A stretch of 64,000 nucleotides of DNA, from positions 62,001-126,000 of the forward strand of contig NZ_JABFDG010000005.1 of NCBI RefSeq assembly GCF_013403955.1, in the 5' to 3' direction. This document shows, in pieces, positions 46,401 to 54,817 of the stretch (position 1 is the stretch's first letter; every line of letters begins with the position of its first letter). The translations under genes were made by a program, and so were the position numbers. The notes below the pieces were generated by a model. It saw only the letters and a list, made by a program, of their open reading frames with translations. It was not told where the DNA came from and ran no database searches. The stretch comes from Winogradskyella vidalii (GTDB lineage Bacteria; Bacteroidota; Bacteroidia; Flavobacteriales; Flavobacteriaceae).

Positions 46401-47474
46401 GAAGCAGGTCTTAATCAACGTTCACCTTACGTTACAAATATTGTTGAAGAAATTATTGCTCAAGAAGGTTGGTTAAGCGGAAACGCAGTTACCTTTATTA
46501 TTTCAGGTTCAGGGAAGCGTGTGGCGGAATCATTTGATGGGTCGGCAGCACCGATTTTAAAATTATATTATCAAACACCTTGTGAGCCTGATGGAACGTC
46601 TTGTGACGATGGTAATGCAGATACGTTTTTTGATATAGAAGATGGCGATTGTAATTGTGAAGGTATTCCAGAAACTGGTACATTAATTTATGAAGTTAAT
46701 AGATCTAATAATGATGCAGAGGAAGAAGTGGCAACGGGAGCTATGGATTTAGGGAGTTCAGATCTAGAGCTCGTTGATGAAAGTGGTTCTACTAACCAAC
46801 TTGTAGGTGTAAGATTTACAGATATACAATTACCTTCTGATGCTGTAATTACTAATGCTTATATTCAATTTACAGTAGATGATGATAATACAGATGCTAC
46901 AAGTGTGGAGATAAGAGCTGAGGCTAATGCAAATTCATTAGAATTCTCAAACACAGATTTTGATATTTCATCTAGAACACTTGGAAATAATGTAGTAAGT
47001 TGGAATGATATACCTGCTTGGGAAACTGAAAATATTGGAGATGCAGGTGTCAATCAACAAACACCAAATATTGCTTCATTAGTAGAGGAAGTTTTAGCGC
47101 AAGAAGATTGGGCAATGTTTAATGCAATGACCTTTGTAATTAATGGAAGTGGAGAGCGTGAAGCAGAAGCTTTCGATGGTACTGCGGGACCTCAATTAGT
47201 TATTGAGTATTCGCTTTCTAGCTTGTCGGTAAAGGATGAAAGCTTAGAAGATGCTATAAGAATATATCCTAACCCGGTTTCTGATGTATTAAATATTGAA
47301 TCAACTGTAGTTATTGATCAAATCACTATTTACGATGTAAATGGAAGACGTATTAATATTGTGAAAAATAATAGTAATTCATCTATTGATGTTGGAGGGT
47401 TATCAAATGGAGTGTATTTCTTGGAGATTCAATCTGGTGTTGATAAAACTATTAGAAGGTTTGTTAAGAACTAA
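43401..47474 (+). CDS. Secreted metallophosphoesterase with four repeat domains and T9SS sorting domain
   Basis: A 1357-residue protein with signal peptide (to about residue 21). Residues 22-110 are fibronectin-like, as in purple acid phosphatases; about 115-400 is a calcineurin-like phosphoesterase with GGDSR, GGDMTNAD and ARGNHEN. From about 416, four Cys-rich linkers (GTxCDDGxxxT...EDGxCNCxG) each precede a repeat of about 180 residues with DDAEEE, a variant of SSDLELVYDG, and GVRF blocks. Residues 1287-1357 (IRIYPNPVSDVLNI...) are a type A sorting domain for T9SS export and cell-surface attachment. A role in phosphate scavenging is likely but inferred. Confidence 0.92.
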   Translation: MKLKLPLMFLILLGLVRIGYANNDKYRLILLDDPATTITVAWNQISGSNASVYYDTVDHGTDFGAYAFNKTVDRETSAKGMSNQFARLSGLLPNTTYYFLINDSEGVSQQFWFRTAPDDDSRLFFIAGGDSRNNRIPRQNANKLVSKLKPHAVLFGGDMTNADSNSEWQDWFDDWQLTTAADGRMFPIVPARGNHENTSSIYDLFDTPNADSYYAMTWGNNMIRTYTLNSEISVLGDQLTWLEDDLNTSSDLTWKMAQYHKPMRPHTSGKSEGNAQYGAWAQLFYDQQVRLVVDCDSHMAKTTWPIKPSSDPGNDEGFVIEEQAGTVYTGEGCWGAPLRDNDDDKSWTRNSGSFNQFKLVFVDNEKIELRTIDVNNADEVAEGSNTDPFTLPEALNIFSPETGSVVTISNSNLTDNPCPVVGVTCDDGEATTLYDEEDGFCNCEGVPDFELVEETIAVQNSSDDAEEEIGTGLVYTQSTDLELIYDGIDQLVGIRFENVQIPQGATLYRSYVQFQTDETSTEGDVANLIINGELSVASETFSSNNNDISVRPLTVNAVNWNGIEQWETEGEAGVNQRTPYLNNVVYEVISQTGWEVGNAMTFILSGSGVRIAESFDGSAAPELKLFYKLPCEDAGTTCDDGNPNTVLDFEDGNCNCIGVEASGTLTYQVNHADDDAEEAETGGAMYTDSSDLELVYDAYQDQFNQTVGMRFNGVTLPQGAVILDAAIQFTTDEINTESTNLIISGEKTINSLSFTTDPYNITSRSQTEAVVTWSDVPAWETVGEAGENQKTPSLRTIVQEIVDQPDWLPYSSMSFFITGSGERTAESFNGDEESAPQLIITYTLSANDCPAYGTPCDDGDASTINDEEDGFCNCNGIPDDVVESVNEVLNSSDDAEEEVGTGLVYTESSDLELVYDGIDQVIGVRFENVQMPEGAVLFRAFLQFQTDETSTEADITNLVINGELATESATFTSDLNNVTSRDLTISSVNWDDVAMWNTTGEAGLNQRSPYVTNIVEEIIAQEGWLSGNAVTFIISGSGKRVAESFDGSAAPILKLYYQTPCEPDGTSCDDGNADTFFDIEDGDCNCEGIPETGTLIYEVNRSNNDAEEEVATGAMDLGSSDLELVDESGSTNQLVGVRFTDIQLPSDAVITNAYIQFTVDDDNTDATSVEIRAEANANSLEFSNTDFDISSRTLGNNVVSWNDIPAWETENIGDAGVNQQTPNIASLVEEVLAQEDWAMFNAMTFVINGSGEREAEAFDGTAGPQLVIEYSLSSLSVKDESLEDAIRIYPNPVSDVLNIESTVVIDQITIYDVNGRRINIVKNNSNSSIDVGGLSNGVYFLEIQSGVDKTIRRFVKN

Positions 47475-47496
47475 ATAGTTTAACTTTTATAAAACT

Positions 47497-47533
47497 AAAG
47501 CCTTTCAAGATTATATTTTGAAAGGCTTTTTTA
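47497..47533 (+). terminator. Terminator of the phosphoesterase gene
   Basis: Stem AAAGCCTTTCAA (47497-47508) with TTGAAAGGCTTT (47518-47529) and a T run. Its right arm is also the first part of the block shared with the comM upstream region at 29076. Confidence 0.8.
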
Positions 47534-47975
47534 TTTCGTTGATTTTCTTAATTTTAAGAAAACTAACAATTCATGCTCAAAAAAAGTTTTTGCAAGTGCC
47601 GTTTTTGGCGTGGAAGCGTCTGCAATTACGCTTGAAGTAAATGTAGGTTAAGGTGTTGGTTCTTATTTGGTTGGTCTTCTGTATAATGCGATTAAAGAAA
47701 GTAATTATCGTATTGCTGCGGCATTTCAATACAATGGTTGCTGTATTTCAGACAAAAAGATAACCATCAATATGGTATCCATCGATTTAAAAAAAAAGAT
47801 AGTTCTGCTTACGATTTAATCTTGACTATTGGTATTTTGGCAGCTTCGAGTCAAATTAAAGCAGAAAATTTAAAGGAGTATCTTATTTCATGGGGGAATT
47901 GTCCTAATATGGCAGTTTGCAGTCTTTAAAAAAAAAAGGGGGGCAATTGTAGTTAGGGGTATGGAAGAAGGGTTT
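47519..47975 (+). pseudogene. comM: Decayed second copy of comM 5' end
   Basis: Very similar to 29080-29535 over the leader and about the first 135 codons. The ATG at 47573 is kept but an extra A in the AAAAAAA run at codons 3-4 shifts the frame, a TAA replaces GAT-AAG in VNVDKGVG, and further indels follow. The rest of the gene is absent before the DUF2891 start at 48029. Confidence 0.85.
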
Positions 47976-48028
47976 AAGGCAAACGAGTTAGATTTACAAA
48001 AAAAACTTTAAAATATAATTAAAAAAAC

Positions 48029-49144
48029 ATGAATAAACTATACATATTGTCAATTGTGATTTTGGTATTCAGCTGTAACAATACTAAGGAAAAACAAAAT
48101 TTAGAAGAGCATACTTCTCAAAAATTAGAAATCGTTGAAACACCGACTCTAAATCTAGCTCAAGCCAATCATTTAGCGCAATTACCGGTAAATTGTATTA
48201 ATGTAGAATACCCCAATAAGTTAGGGCAAACTCTTGGAAGTGCGGCAGATTTAAAATCGCCTAAAGAGTTGCATCCGGCGTTTTATGGTTGTTTCGATTG
48301 GCATTCGGCCGTTCATGGGCATTGGAGTTTAGTGAGTTTGTTAAAGCAATTTCCTGATTTAGAAGAAAAAGAGGCCATTGAGCAACAACTACTTCAAAAT
48401 ATTTCAAAAGAAAACATAGAGCAGGAGATTGCGTATTTTGATGGAGAACACAACAAGTCTTACGAGCGGACTTACGGTTGGGCTTGGTTGTTAAAGTTAG
48501 CGGAAGAATTACATACGTGGGACAGTGCGGTTGCAAGTGAGTTGGAAGCAAATCTTCAACCTTTAACGGATATCATTGTCGCTAAATACATTGAATTTTT
48601 GCCAAAATTGAATTATCCTATACGTGTAGGAGAGCATACTAATACGGCCTTTGGTTTGAGTTTTGCATACGATTATGCGGTGACAGTTGAGCATTTAGAG
48701 CTAAAAACCCTAATTGAAAATAGAGCTAAGGATTTCTATGAGAATGACCAAGACTGTCCAATAAGCTGGGAGCCTAGCGGATTCGATTTTTTATCACCGT
48801 GCTTAGAGGAAGCTGCTTTAATGAAGCGTGTATTGCCAGTGGATGAGTTTAAAATTTGGTTAAATGATTTTCTTCCAGAATTGAGTAATGAAAATTTCGA
48901 TTGGTCTGTTGGTGAGGTTTCCGATAGAACCGATGGTAAATTAGTGCATTTAGACGGTGTTAACTTTTCAAGAGCATGGAGTTTAAATTACGTGGCTAAA
49001 GGTTTGCCTGAATATCAGCATCTTCAGAATTTAGCCAAAAAACATATAAATCATTCACTTCCAGGTATTGTAGGTGATAGTTATGAAGGAGGACATTGGT
49101 TAGGAAGTTTTGCAATTTACGCCCTGAACTCTATAGAAGAATGA
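48029..49144 (+). CDS. DUF2891 family lipoprotein
   Basis: A 371-residue predicted lipoprotein (lipobox VFSCNN). FYGCFDWHSAVHGHWS, YERTYGWAWLLKLAEEL, PSGFDFLSPCLEEA and YEGGHWLGSFAIYAL are DUF2891 blocks; the fold is probably an alpha/alpha toroid and the function unknown. Its stop overlaps the Nramp ATG (ATGA), so the two are translationally coupled. Confidence 0.88.
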   Translation: MNKLYILSIVILVFSCNNTKEKQNLEEHTSQKLEIVETPTLNLAQANHLAQLPVNCINVEYPNKLGQTLGSAADLKSPKELHPAFYGCFDWHSAVHGHWSLVSLLKQFPDLEEKEAIEQQLLQNISKENIEQEIAYFDGEHNKSYERTYGWAWLLKLAEELHTWDSAVASELEANLQPLTDIIVAKYIEFLPKLNYPIRVGEHTNTAFGLSFAYDYAVTVEHLELKTLIENRAKDFYENDQDCPISWEPSGFDFLSPCLEEAALMKRVLPVDEFKIWLNDFLPELSNENFDWSVGEVSDRTDGKLVHLDGVNFSRAWSLNYVAKGLPEYQHLQNLAKKHINHSLPGIVGDSYEGGHWLGSFAIYALNSIEE

Positions 49145-50367
49145 TTGTAAAATTCTTTAAAAATATTGGACCTGGGCCTTTGGTGGCGGCAGCTTTTGTA
49201 GGACCCGGAACCGTAACGGTTTGCACGTTAGCTGGTGTTAATTTTGGTTTTGCACTGCTATGGGCAATGCTGTTGTCTATTGTGGCAACGACTGTTTTAC
49301 AAGAAATGGCAGCACGATTAGGTATTGTGGCTCAAAAAGGCTTGTCTGAAATTATTCGCGAAGAAATTAAACATCCTGTGATTAAAGGATGCGCTATACT
49401 GTTAATTTTAAGTGCTATTGTTGTAGGGAATGCAGCTTACGAAGCAGGAAACATCAGTGGTGGCGCATTAGGAATGGAAGCTGTTATAGGTAGTGTGACT
49501 TGGGAAATAGGGCGCTTAAAACTCAATGTAATGAGTTTGATAATCGGATGTATCGCATTTGTTTTGCTTTTCATAGGGAATTATAAAGTCTTAGAGAAAG
49601 TCTTTATGGTGCTAGTTATCCTGATGAGTATCGCATTTGTGACAACAGCGGTTTTAACGCAGCCAGACGTAATAGCTATTTTAAAAAGTGTATTTGTTCC
49701 TCAAGTGCCAGAAGACGGAGTTTTAACGGTAGTCGCTTTAATAGGAACAACAGTGGTGCCTTATAATCTCTTTTTGCATGCGTCTTTAGTAAAAACGAAA
49801 TGGAACTCTAAAAGCGATTTAAAATTTGCGCAAAAAGACACACTTGTTGCTGTGGTTTTAGGAGGTGTCGTATCTATGTGTATTATTGTTGCGGCTTCTG
49901 CGATTCAGAAACAATCCATTACAAATGCTTCGGATTTAGCTTTGGGTTTAGAGCCTTTATTTGGAAGCTTTGCTAAATACTTTTTAGCGATAGGTTTGTT
50001 TGCGGCTGGGATAACAAGTGCTATTACGGCACCTTTGGCGGCGGCGTTTGTAACCTGTGGTTGTTTGGGGTGGGCGTCCGATTTAAAATCCAAAAAGTTT
50101 AAGGCTATTTGGATGTTTGTTGTGGTATTGGGGGTGCTTTTTTCAAGTTTAGGCTTTAAATCTATTGAAATTATAAAATTTGCGCAAGTGGCTAATGGTT
50201 TGTTATTGCCTATTATTGCTGGTTTTTTGCTTTGGATAATGAATAAATCTTCTGTTTTAGGAACTTATAAAAATTCAAAATTCCAGAATTATTTAGGATT
50301 GATTATTTTGGTGATTACTATTTTTTTGGGCTTAAAAGGGATTTTAAGTGTGTTTAATGTGGTTTGA
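49141..50367 (+). CDS. Nramp-family divalent metal transporter
   Basis: A 408-residue membrane protein with about eleven hydrophobic segments. GPGPLVAAAFVGPGTVTVCT is a divergent form of the TM1 metal-binding region (GPGxxxxxxxxDPGN in classical Nramp), and VVPYNLFLHASLV is the conserved TM6/transport block. The key TM1 Asp is replaced (VGPGT), placing it in the Nramp-related subgroup near 5-oxoprolinase genes (compare B. subtilis ycsG). Its substrate may not be a metal. Start is ATG 49141, overlapping DUF2891. Confidence 0.87.
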   Translation: MIVKFFKNIGPGPLVAAAFVGPGTVTVCTLAGVNFGFALLWAMLLSIVATTVLQEMAARLGIVAQKGLSEIIREEIKHPVIKGCAILLILSAIVVGNAAYEAGNISGGALGMEAVIGSVTWEIGRLKLNVMSLIIGCIAFVLLFIGNYKVLEKVFMVLVILMSIAFVTTAVLTQPDVIAILKSVFVPQVPEDGVLTVVALIGTTVVPYNLFLHASLVKTKWNSKSDLKFAQKDTLVAVVLGGVVSMCIIVAASAIQKQSITNASDLALGLEPLFGSFAKYFLAIGLFAAGITSAITAPLAAAFVTCGCLGWASDLKSKKFKAIWMFVVVLGVLFSSLGFKSIEIIKFAQVANGLLLPIIAGFLLWIMNKSSVLGTYKNSKFQNYLGLIILVITIFLGLKGILSVFNVV

Positions 50368-50413
50368 GTGTTTGTGTTTTATAGAAAAACAGAAAAAAGT
50401 TTAAAGAATTAAA

Positions 50414-51154
50414 ATGGAAAATTGGAATATAGATATTAATGCGGATGTAGGCGAGGGGATAGGTAATGAAGCGAAGCTGATGCCGTATGTATCATCTTGT
50501 AATATTGCTTGTGGTGGACATGCGGGAGATTTGCTAACCATGACAACTGTAGTCAATCTTGCAGTAGCTAATCATGTAAAAATTGGCGCACATCCATCAT
50601 TTCCTGATAAAACCAATTTTGGACGCGAAATTATGGAGTTGCCAGCAGCAGATTTGTACGCTAGTTTAAAACATCAGATAAGAACCTTGCAAACGGTATT
50701 GCATAAAGAAAAGGCAGAATTACATCATATAAAACCGCATGGTGCTTTATATAACTTAGCCGCTAAAGATGAAAAAACAGCACGTGTAATTATTGAAGTC
50801 ATTAAGAGTATTTCATTGCCTTTAAAATTGTATGCGCCTTATAATTCTGTGATTTCAAATATGGCACAACAAGAGGGTATCGAAGTGAAATTTGAGTCCT
50901 TTGCAGACAGAAATTATAATGCTGATTTGTCTCTCGTTTCAAGGAAAAAATCCGACGCTATTTTGTATAAAAAAGACACTATTTTGAGGCATGTTTTAAG
51001 TATGGTTAAACAGCAAAAAGTGATAGCGGTAAATGGGGAGGAAGTGCCGATTAAAACGTCGACAATTTGTGTGCACGGCGATACTAAAAATGCATTAAAT
51101 ATTTTGAAATATTTAAAGTTTAATTTAAGTAAAAACAACATAACGATTCAATAG
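50414..51154 (+). CDS. pxpA: 5-oxoprolinase subunit PxpA (LamB/YcsF)
   Basis: A 246-residue protein with INADVGEGIGNEAKLMPY, CNIACGGHAGD and HHIKPHGALYN, the signature blocks of LamB/YcsF proteins. With PxpB and PxpC it forms the bacterial ATP-dependent 5-oxoprolinase, which opens 5-oxoproline to glutamate in the cytoplasm. It follows the Nramp gene by 46 bases and precedes pxpB by 6. Confidence 0.94.
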   Translation: MENWNIDINADVGEGIGNEAKLMPYVSSCNIACGGHAGDLLTMTTVVNLAVANHVKIGAHPSFPDKTNFGREIMELPAADLYASLKHQIRTLQTVLHKEKAELHHIKPHGALYNLAAKDEKTARVIIEVIKSISLPLKLYAPYNSVISNMAQQEGIEVKFESFADRNYNADLSLVSRKKSDAILYKKDTILRHVLSMVKQQKVIAVNGEEVPIKTSTICVHGDTKNALNILKYLKFNLSKNNITIQ

Positions 51155-51160
51155 TGATTT

Positions 51161-51892
51161 ATGAATTATAAGCTTCGATTTTCGCAGTATAATGAACGCT
51201 CTATTTTGGTGGAGTGGCCGGCTGTTGTTGATGAAAATATGCTTGGTGACGTGCTTAATTTTAAAGAAGAAATAAAAAGAAAGTATGTTAAATTGATAGT
51301 TGAGGTGGTTTCTGCATATAATTCAATATTAATTATATATGCGTATACTATTGAAGATGTCAATGACAGGTTTTTAGACTTAAAAAGGCTTTATTTGAGC
51401 AGAGAAATAAATATTGAAGTTAAACCGAAGACCTACAAAATCCCTGTGTGTTATGAGGATGAATATGCCATGGATTTAGAGACTTATGCTGATGAAAAAA
51501 AGCAATCAAAATCGGCGGTAATCCGTTTGCATACTGAAACGATTTATACCGTTTTTTTTATCGGGTTTTTACCTGGTTTTTTGTACTTGGGAGGGCTCGA
51601 TTCGAGATTGCATTTGGACCGAAAAATAACACCAAATCTCAATGTGAAAAAAGGGGCTGTTGGCATAGGTGGAAAACAGACCGGAATCTATCCGCAAGAT
51701 AGTCCTGGAGGTTGGCATATTATTGGCAATTCACCGGTGGAATTATTTAACCCAAAACATAGTCCTCCGTGTTTTATAAATGCAGGCGACCGGATACAGT
51801 TTTATGCCATTTCGGTATCGGAATATCATGACCTAAAAAATGAAATAGCACTTTCAAACTTTGATTCAAAAACACTTTTAATTCATGATTAA
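51161..51892 (+). CDS. pxpB: 5-oxoprolinase subunit PxpB (KipI family)
   Basis: A 243-residue KipI-type protein. TVFFIGFLPGFLYLGGLD, VKKGAVGIGGKQTGIYP and SPGGWHIIGNSPVELF are diagnostic. It partners PxpC. The final eight bases overlap the pxpC start at 51885, so translation is coupled. Confidence 0.94.
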   Translation: MNYKLRFSQYNERSILVEWPAVVDENMLGDVLNFKEEIKRKYVKLIVEVVSAYNSILIIYAYTIEDVNDRFLDLKRLYLSREINIEVKPKTYKIPVCYEDEYAMDLETYADEKKQSKSAVIRLHTETIYTVFFIGFLPGFLYLGGLDSRLHLDRKITPNLNVKKGAVGIGGKQTGIYPQDSPGGWHIIGNSPVELFNPKHSPPCFINAGDRIQFYAISVSEYHDLKNEIALSNFDSKTLLIHD

Positions 51893-52736
51893 AGTTTTAA
51901 AAGCTGGATTTTATTCCACCATACAAGATCAAGGTCGTTTTGGGCAACGTGAATATGGGGTGCCTGTTTCAGGAGCTATGGATTCGTATTCTAGTGAGTT
52001 TGCAAATAAGCTACTGGGAAATGAGGCTGCTGCTGCAGTTTTAGAAATGACAATGACAGGTGTGGAATTGCAATTTTACAAATCGACCACTATTGCTGTA
52101 ACAGGTGCTGAGATGTCACCGAAACTGAACGGGAAACCGGTTAAGATGTTCAAATCTGTAAAGGTAAGCCCTAATGATATATTGTCTTTTGGAGGTTTTG
52201 TGAGTGGTTTTAGAGCCTACCTCGCTGTAAAAGGCGGATTTTTAACAAAACCAGTTTTGGGAAGCCGAAGTATGGCTAAGGGGATTACGCCAGCCGTTGT
52301 AATTCAAAAAAATGATGAATTAGAAATAAAAGATTTTTCAAATCGACTAAATACGAAGCATGTAAATTTGGTATTTAATACCTTGTATGCAGAGGATGAT
52401 ACCTTAGAAGTTTTAAAAGGACCTGAGTTTGATAAATTAACTAAAAAGCAACAAGAAATACTTTTTAGTAAAGAGTTTGAAGTGTCTAAGCATAATAATC
52501 GCATGGCGTATCAGCTTTTGCCTTTATTTCAAAATAATTTAGATTCAATACTAACGGCGCCGGTATTACCAGGAACGGTTCAACTAACACCATCAGGGCA
52601 ACTCATTATTTTAATGCGCGATTGCCAAACCACAGGTGGTTATCCTAGAGTATTACAATTAACGGAAAAAGCTATAAATAAATTAAGTCAGAATAAAGCT
52701 GGTAGCTATTTAAAAATGAAATTAAGTGAATTTTAA
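51885..52736 (+). CDS. pxpC: 5-oxoprolinase subunit PxpC (KipA, biotin-dependent carboxylase-like)
   Basis: A 283-residue KipA-type protein with LKAGFYSTIQDQGRFGQREYG near the N-terminus in two overlapping motifs, PVSGAMD, RAYLAVKGGF and LKGPEFD. It completes the PxpA-B-C enzyme. It is the last gene of the DUF2891-Nramp-pxpABC run; no clear terminator is seen. Confidence 0.93.
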   Translation: MIKVLKAGFYSTIQDQGRFGQREYGVPVSGAMDSYSSEFANKLLGNEAAAAVLEMTMTGVELQFYKSTTIAVTGAEMSPKLNGKPVKMFKSVKVSPNDILSFGGFVSGFRAYLAVKGGFLTKPVLGSRSMAKGITPAVVIQKNDELEIKDFSNRLNTKHVNLVFNTLYAEDDTLEVLKGPEFDKLTKKQQEILFSKEFEVSKHNNRMAYQLLPLFQNNLDSILTAPVLPGTVQLTPSGQLIILMRDCQTTGGYPRVLQLTEKAINKLSQNKAGSYLKMKLSEF

Positions 52737-52821
52737 AATAAGGAAATATCTAATAAAAGTTTTATAATAGGAATAAAAGCAATAATTTTCAGTAGCTATT
52801 TAATCAACCTAATTATTCAAT

Positions 52822-53340
52822 ATGAAAAAATTCAGTCTATTTGTGCTTGGTATTGCCTTAGGAGCGGTTGCCATGTATTTTTATTGCTCTAACAGCGAAA
52901 CCGATTTTGAGTCTGCGCCGCCAGTGGTGGCTCCAAAAGGGATTATTACGCCAAGTGCAGCCAAAACATTAGATACTGCTTATGATATTAAACATCAAAT
53001 TATTAACGATTCGCTTTTTAAGAAATCTACAGACGGTGGTGATAATAGATCGTCTTGGTGGTCATTAGAAGATGTTCAAAATTATATTAACTATGCAGAA
53101 CATCAATCAGGAGAATTAGGCTACACCATGGATGGACTTAGAGTGTATTTGGGCTCTTATCCTAATGCTAATAATGGTGAAGCTGGTTTAACTACCATGT
53201 TTATGGTGCCAACCGGAGTTAAGAATGTTGCTAAAGGAAGTGCTTTTTCATTTCAAGGAGGAAATATCGATATTAAAGATGCAGATGTTTTAAATCGTTC
53301 TGAACACGGCAACCCACCAAGTGCAAATTACCCTCAATAA
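52822..53340 (+). CDS. Hypothetical N-anchored protein
   Basis: A 172-residue protein with one N-terminal hydrophobic anchor (FVLGIALGAVAMYFYC) and a soluble domain containing SSWWSLEDVQNYINYAE and GLRVYLGSYP. No family assignment. It is followed by the membrane-protein and kinase pair with 8 bases between, so a shared transcript is likely. Confidence 0.75.
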   Translation: MKKFSLFVLGIALGAVAMYFYCSNSETDFESAPPVVAPKGIITPSAAKTLDTAYDIKHQIINDSLFKKSTDGGDNRSSWWSLEDVQNYINYAEHQSGELGYTMDGLRVYLGSYPNANNGEAGLTTMFMVPTGVKNVAKGSAFSFQGGNIDIKDADVLNRSEHGNPPSANYPQ

Positions 53341-53348
53341 TATATGTA

Positions 53349-54062
53349 TTGGATATTGTTCGCTTTATAACGCATTTAATTGAGTTAGTCGCCGCATTGT
53401 CGGGCTCCTATTATTGGTTAAGAACTAAAGAGGACTCCGTGCTGCCTTTTGTTTGGTTTTTATGGGTTACCGTTTTTATCGAAACGGTTGCCATGTATCC
53501 TTATTTATACAATTATTCTGATAATGCATTTGTTAATTGGCTAGAAAGTTCTGTATTGGAAAGGAATGTTTGGTTATACAATATTTATAATTTTTTGACC
53601 TTAATTCTTGTGGGTATTTTTATGATAAGAAACACGAATACATCCGTGTCTCATAGAATAATAAAAATAATTATAATTGTTTATTCGTTTTTTACAATTT
53701 GCTGCTTCTCAATAACAGGAAGTTTCTTTCTGATGTCATTACCCTATGATTTGGTGATTCAGACGTTTGCAATGTATATTATGCTATTGGTGTATTTACG
53801 GGAGTTAATAGCGAGTGACCAAATTTTATATTTCTATAAGTCACATGTTTTTTATCTCATTTTTTCAATTACCTTCTGGTTTATATGCTTAACACCGTTA
53901 TTTATTTTTGACTCTTATTATAGGGCTATAAATGAAAGTTTTGTAGTGTTTAGAGGGCGTTTTTTATTTGTATCTAATATTTTACTTTATTCATGTTATA
54001 CCTTTGCTTTTTTATACTCGCTATGGCAGAAAAGACAATTAGCAATGAAATCATTGCGCTAA
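53349..54062 (+). CDS. Hypothetical multi-pass membrane protein, upstream of histidine kinase
   Basis: A 237-residue membrane protein with about six hydrophobic segments (for example FLTLILVGIFMI, FAMYIMLLVYL). TTG at 53349 is used as start; no in-frame ATG fits. Its 3' end overlaps the kinase start by 40 bases. It may sense a signal for the kinase or be its accessory; not recognised. Confidence 0.7.
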   Translation: MDIVRFITHLIELVAALSGSYYWLRTKEDSVLPFVWFLWVTVFIETVAMYPYLYNYSDNAFVNWLESSVLERNVWLYNIYNFLTLILVGIFMIRNTNTSVSHRIIKIIIIVYSFFTICCFSITGSFFLMSLPYDLVIQTFAMYIMLLVYLRELIASDQILYFYKSHVFYLIFSITFWFICLTPLFIFDSYYRAINESFVVFRGRFLFVSNILLYSCYTFAFLYSLWQKRQLAMKSLR

Positions 54063-54817
54063 TTGCTTATGTTATTTTTTTTACTTTTTCGCTGTGTATT
54101 GTATTTATCATTTTCTTTACGACGTTTCAAAAACGTAAAAACCAATTATTACAAGATAAAATTCAACAACAACAAAAGTTTGATGAGGAGCTGATAAAAA
54201 CCCAACAAGAGATTCAAGAAGAAACTTTAAAACATGTGGGACGAGAGCTGCATGATAATATAGGTCAAATGATGGTGTTGGCTAGTATGCAAATGAAAGT
54301 TGCTGCGGCTACTGTAAAAGATGAAACAAAGTTAAAAGTTGATAATGCTTCAGAAGCTTTAAAAAGCGCTTTAGATGAAGTTAGAGCTTTGTCTCGATCT
54401 TTAAATACTGATGTAATTTTTAATTTAGGTTTTCTTGAGACGGTAAAAAATGAAGTGGCACGTATCAATAAAACAGGACTTATAGTGTCTCACTTAACTA
54501 CGGTAGGTCCCAAGGTTCAGTTTGAAAATAAGAAAGATGAAATTATTCTATTCCGAATCCTTCAAGAGTTTTTTTCAAACACTTTGAAATATGCGGAAGC
54601 TGAGTTTTTAAATGTAACGATTACTTATAACGCTGAATTTTTAACGATTAAAGTTGAAGATGATGGATTGGGCTATGATGTTAATAGTTTAAAAAAGGGA
54701 TCAGGCTTAATAAATATGGAAAAACGGGCTGAATTAATAAATACAACGTTTCAATTAAAATCAGAAATAGAAAAAGGAACCGTTCTTACGCTAGAATATC
54801 CTTACAGAACTGTTTAG
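54023..54817 (+). CDS. Sensor histidine kinase (HPK7/NarX-like, short)
   Basis: A 264-residue kinase with one N-terminal membrane helix, a coiled coil and the H-box GRELHDNIGQ (His77). The ATPase part has FFSNTLKYA (N-box) and DDGLGYD (G1-box). This matches the NarX/DesK-type subfamily. ATG at 54023 gives the most compact product; a longer frame starts at 53993. No response regulator is next to it. Confidence 0.87.
   Translation: MAEKTISNEIIALIAYVIFFTFSLCIVFIIFFTTFQKRKNQLLQDKIQQQQKFDEELIKTQQEIQEETLKHVGRELHDNIGQMMVLASMQMKVAAATVKDETKLKVDNASEALKSALDEVRALSRSLNTDVIFNLGFLETVKNEVARINKTGLIVSHLTTVGPKVQFENKKDEIILFRILQEFFSNTLKYAEAEFLNVTITYNAEFLTIKVEDDGLGYDVNSLKKGSGLINMEKRAELINTTFQLKSEIEKGTVLTLEYPYRTV

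Noticed and set aside
43401..47474. Possible recombinational phase variation from the repeats in the phosphoesterase gene
   Set aside because: Repeats have diverged clearly at DNA level and no recombinase or silent cassette lies close by; nothing beyond duplication is supported.
47738..47929. 63-codon frame as an independent gene
   Set aside because: It lies within the decayed comM copy and its translation is a frameshifted piece of ComM.
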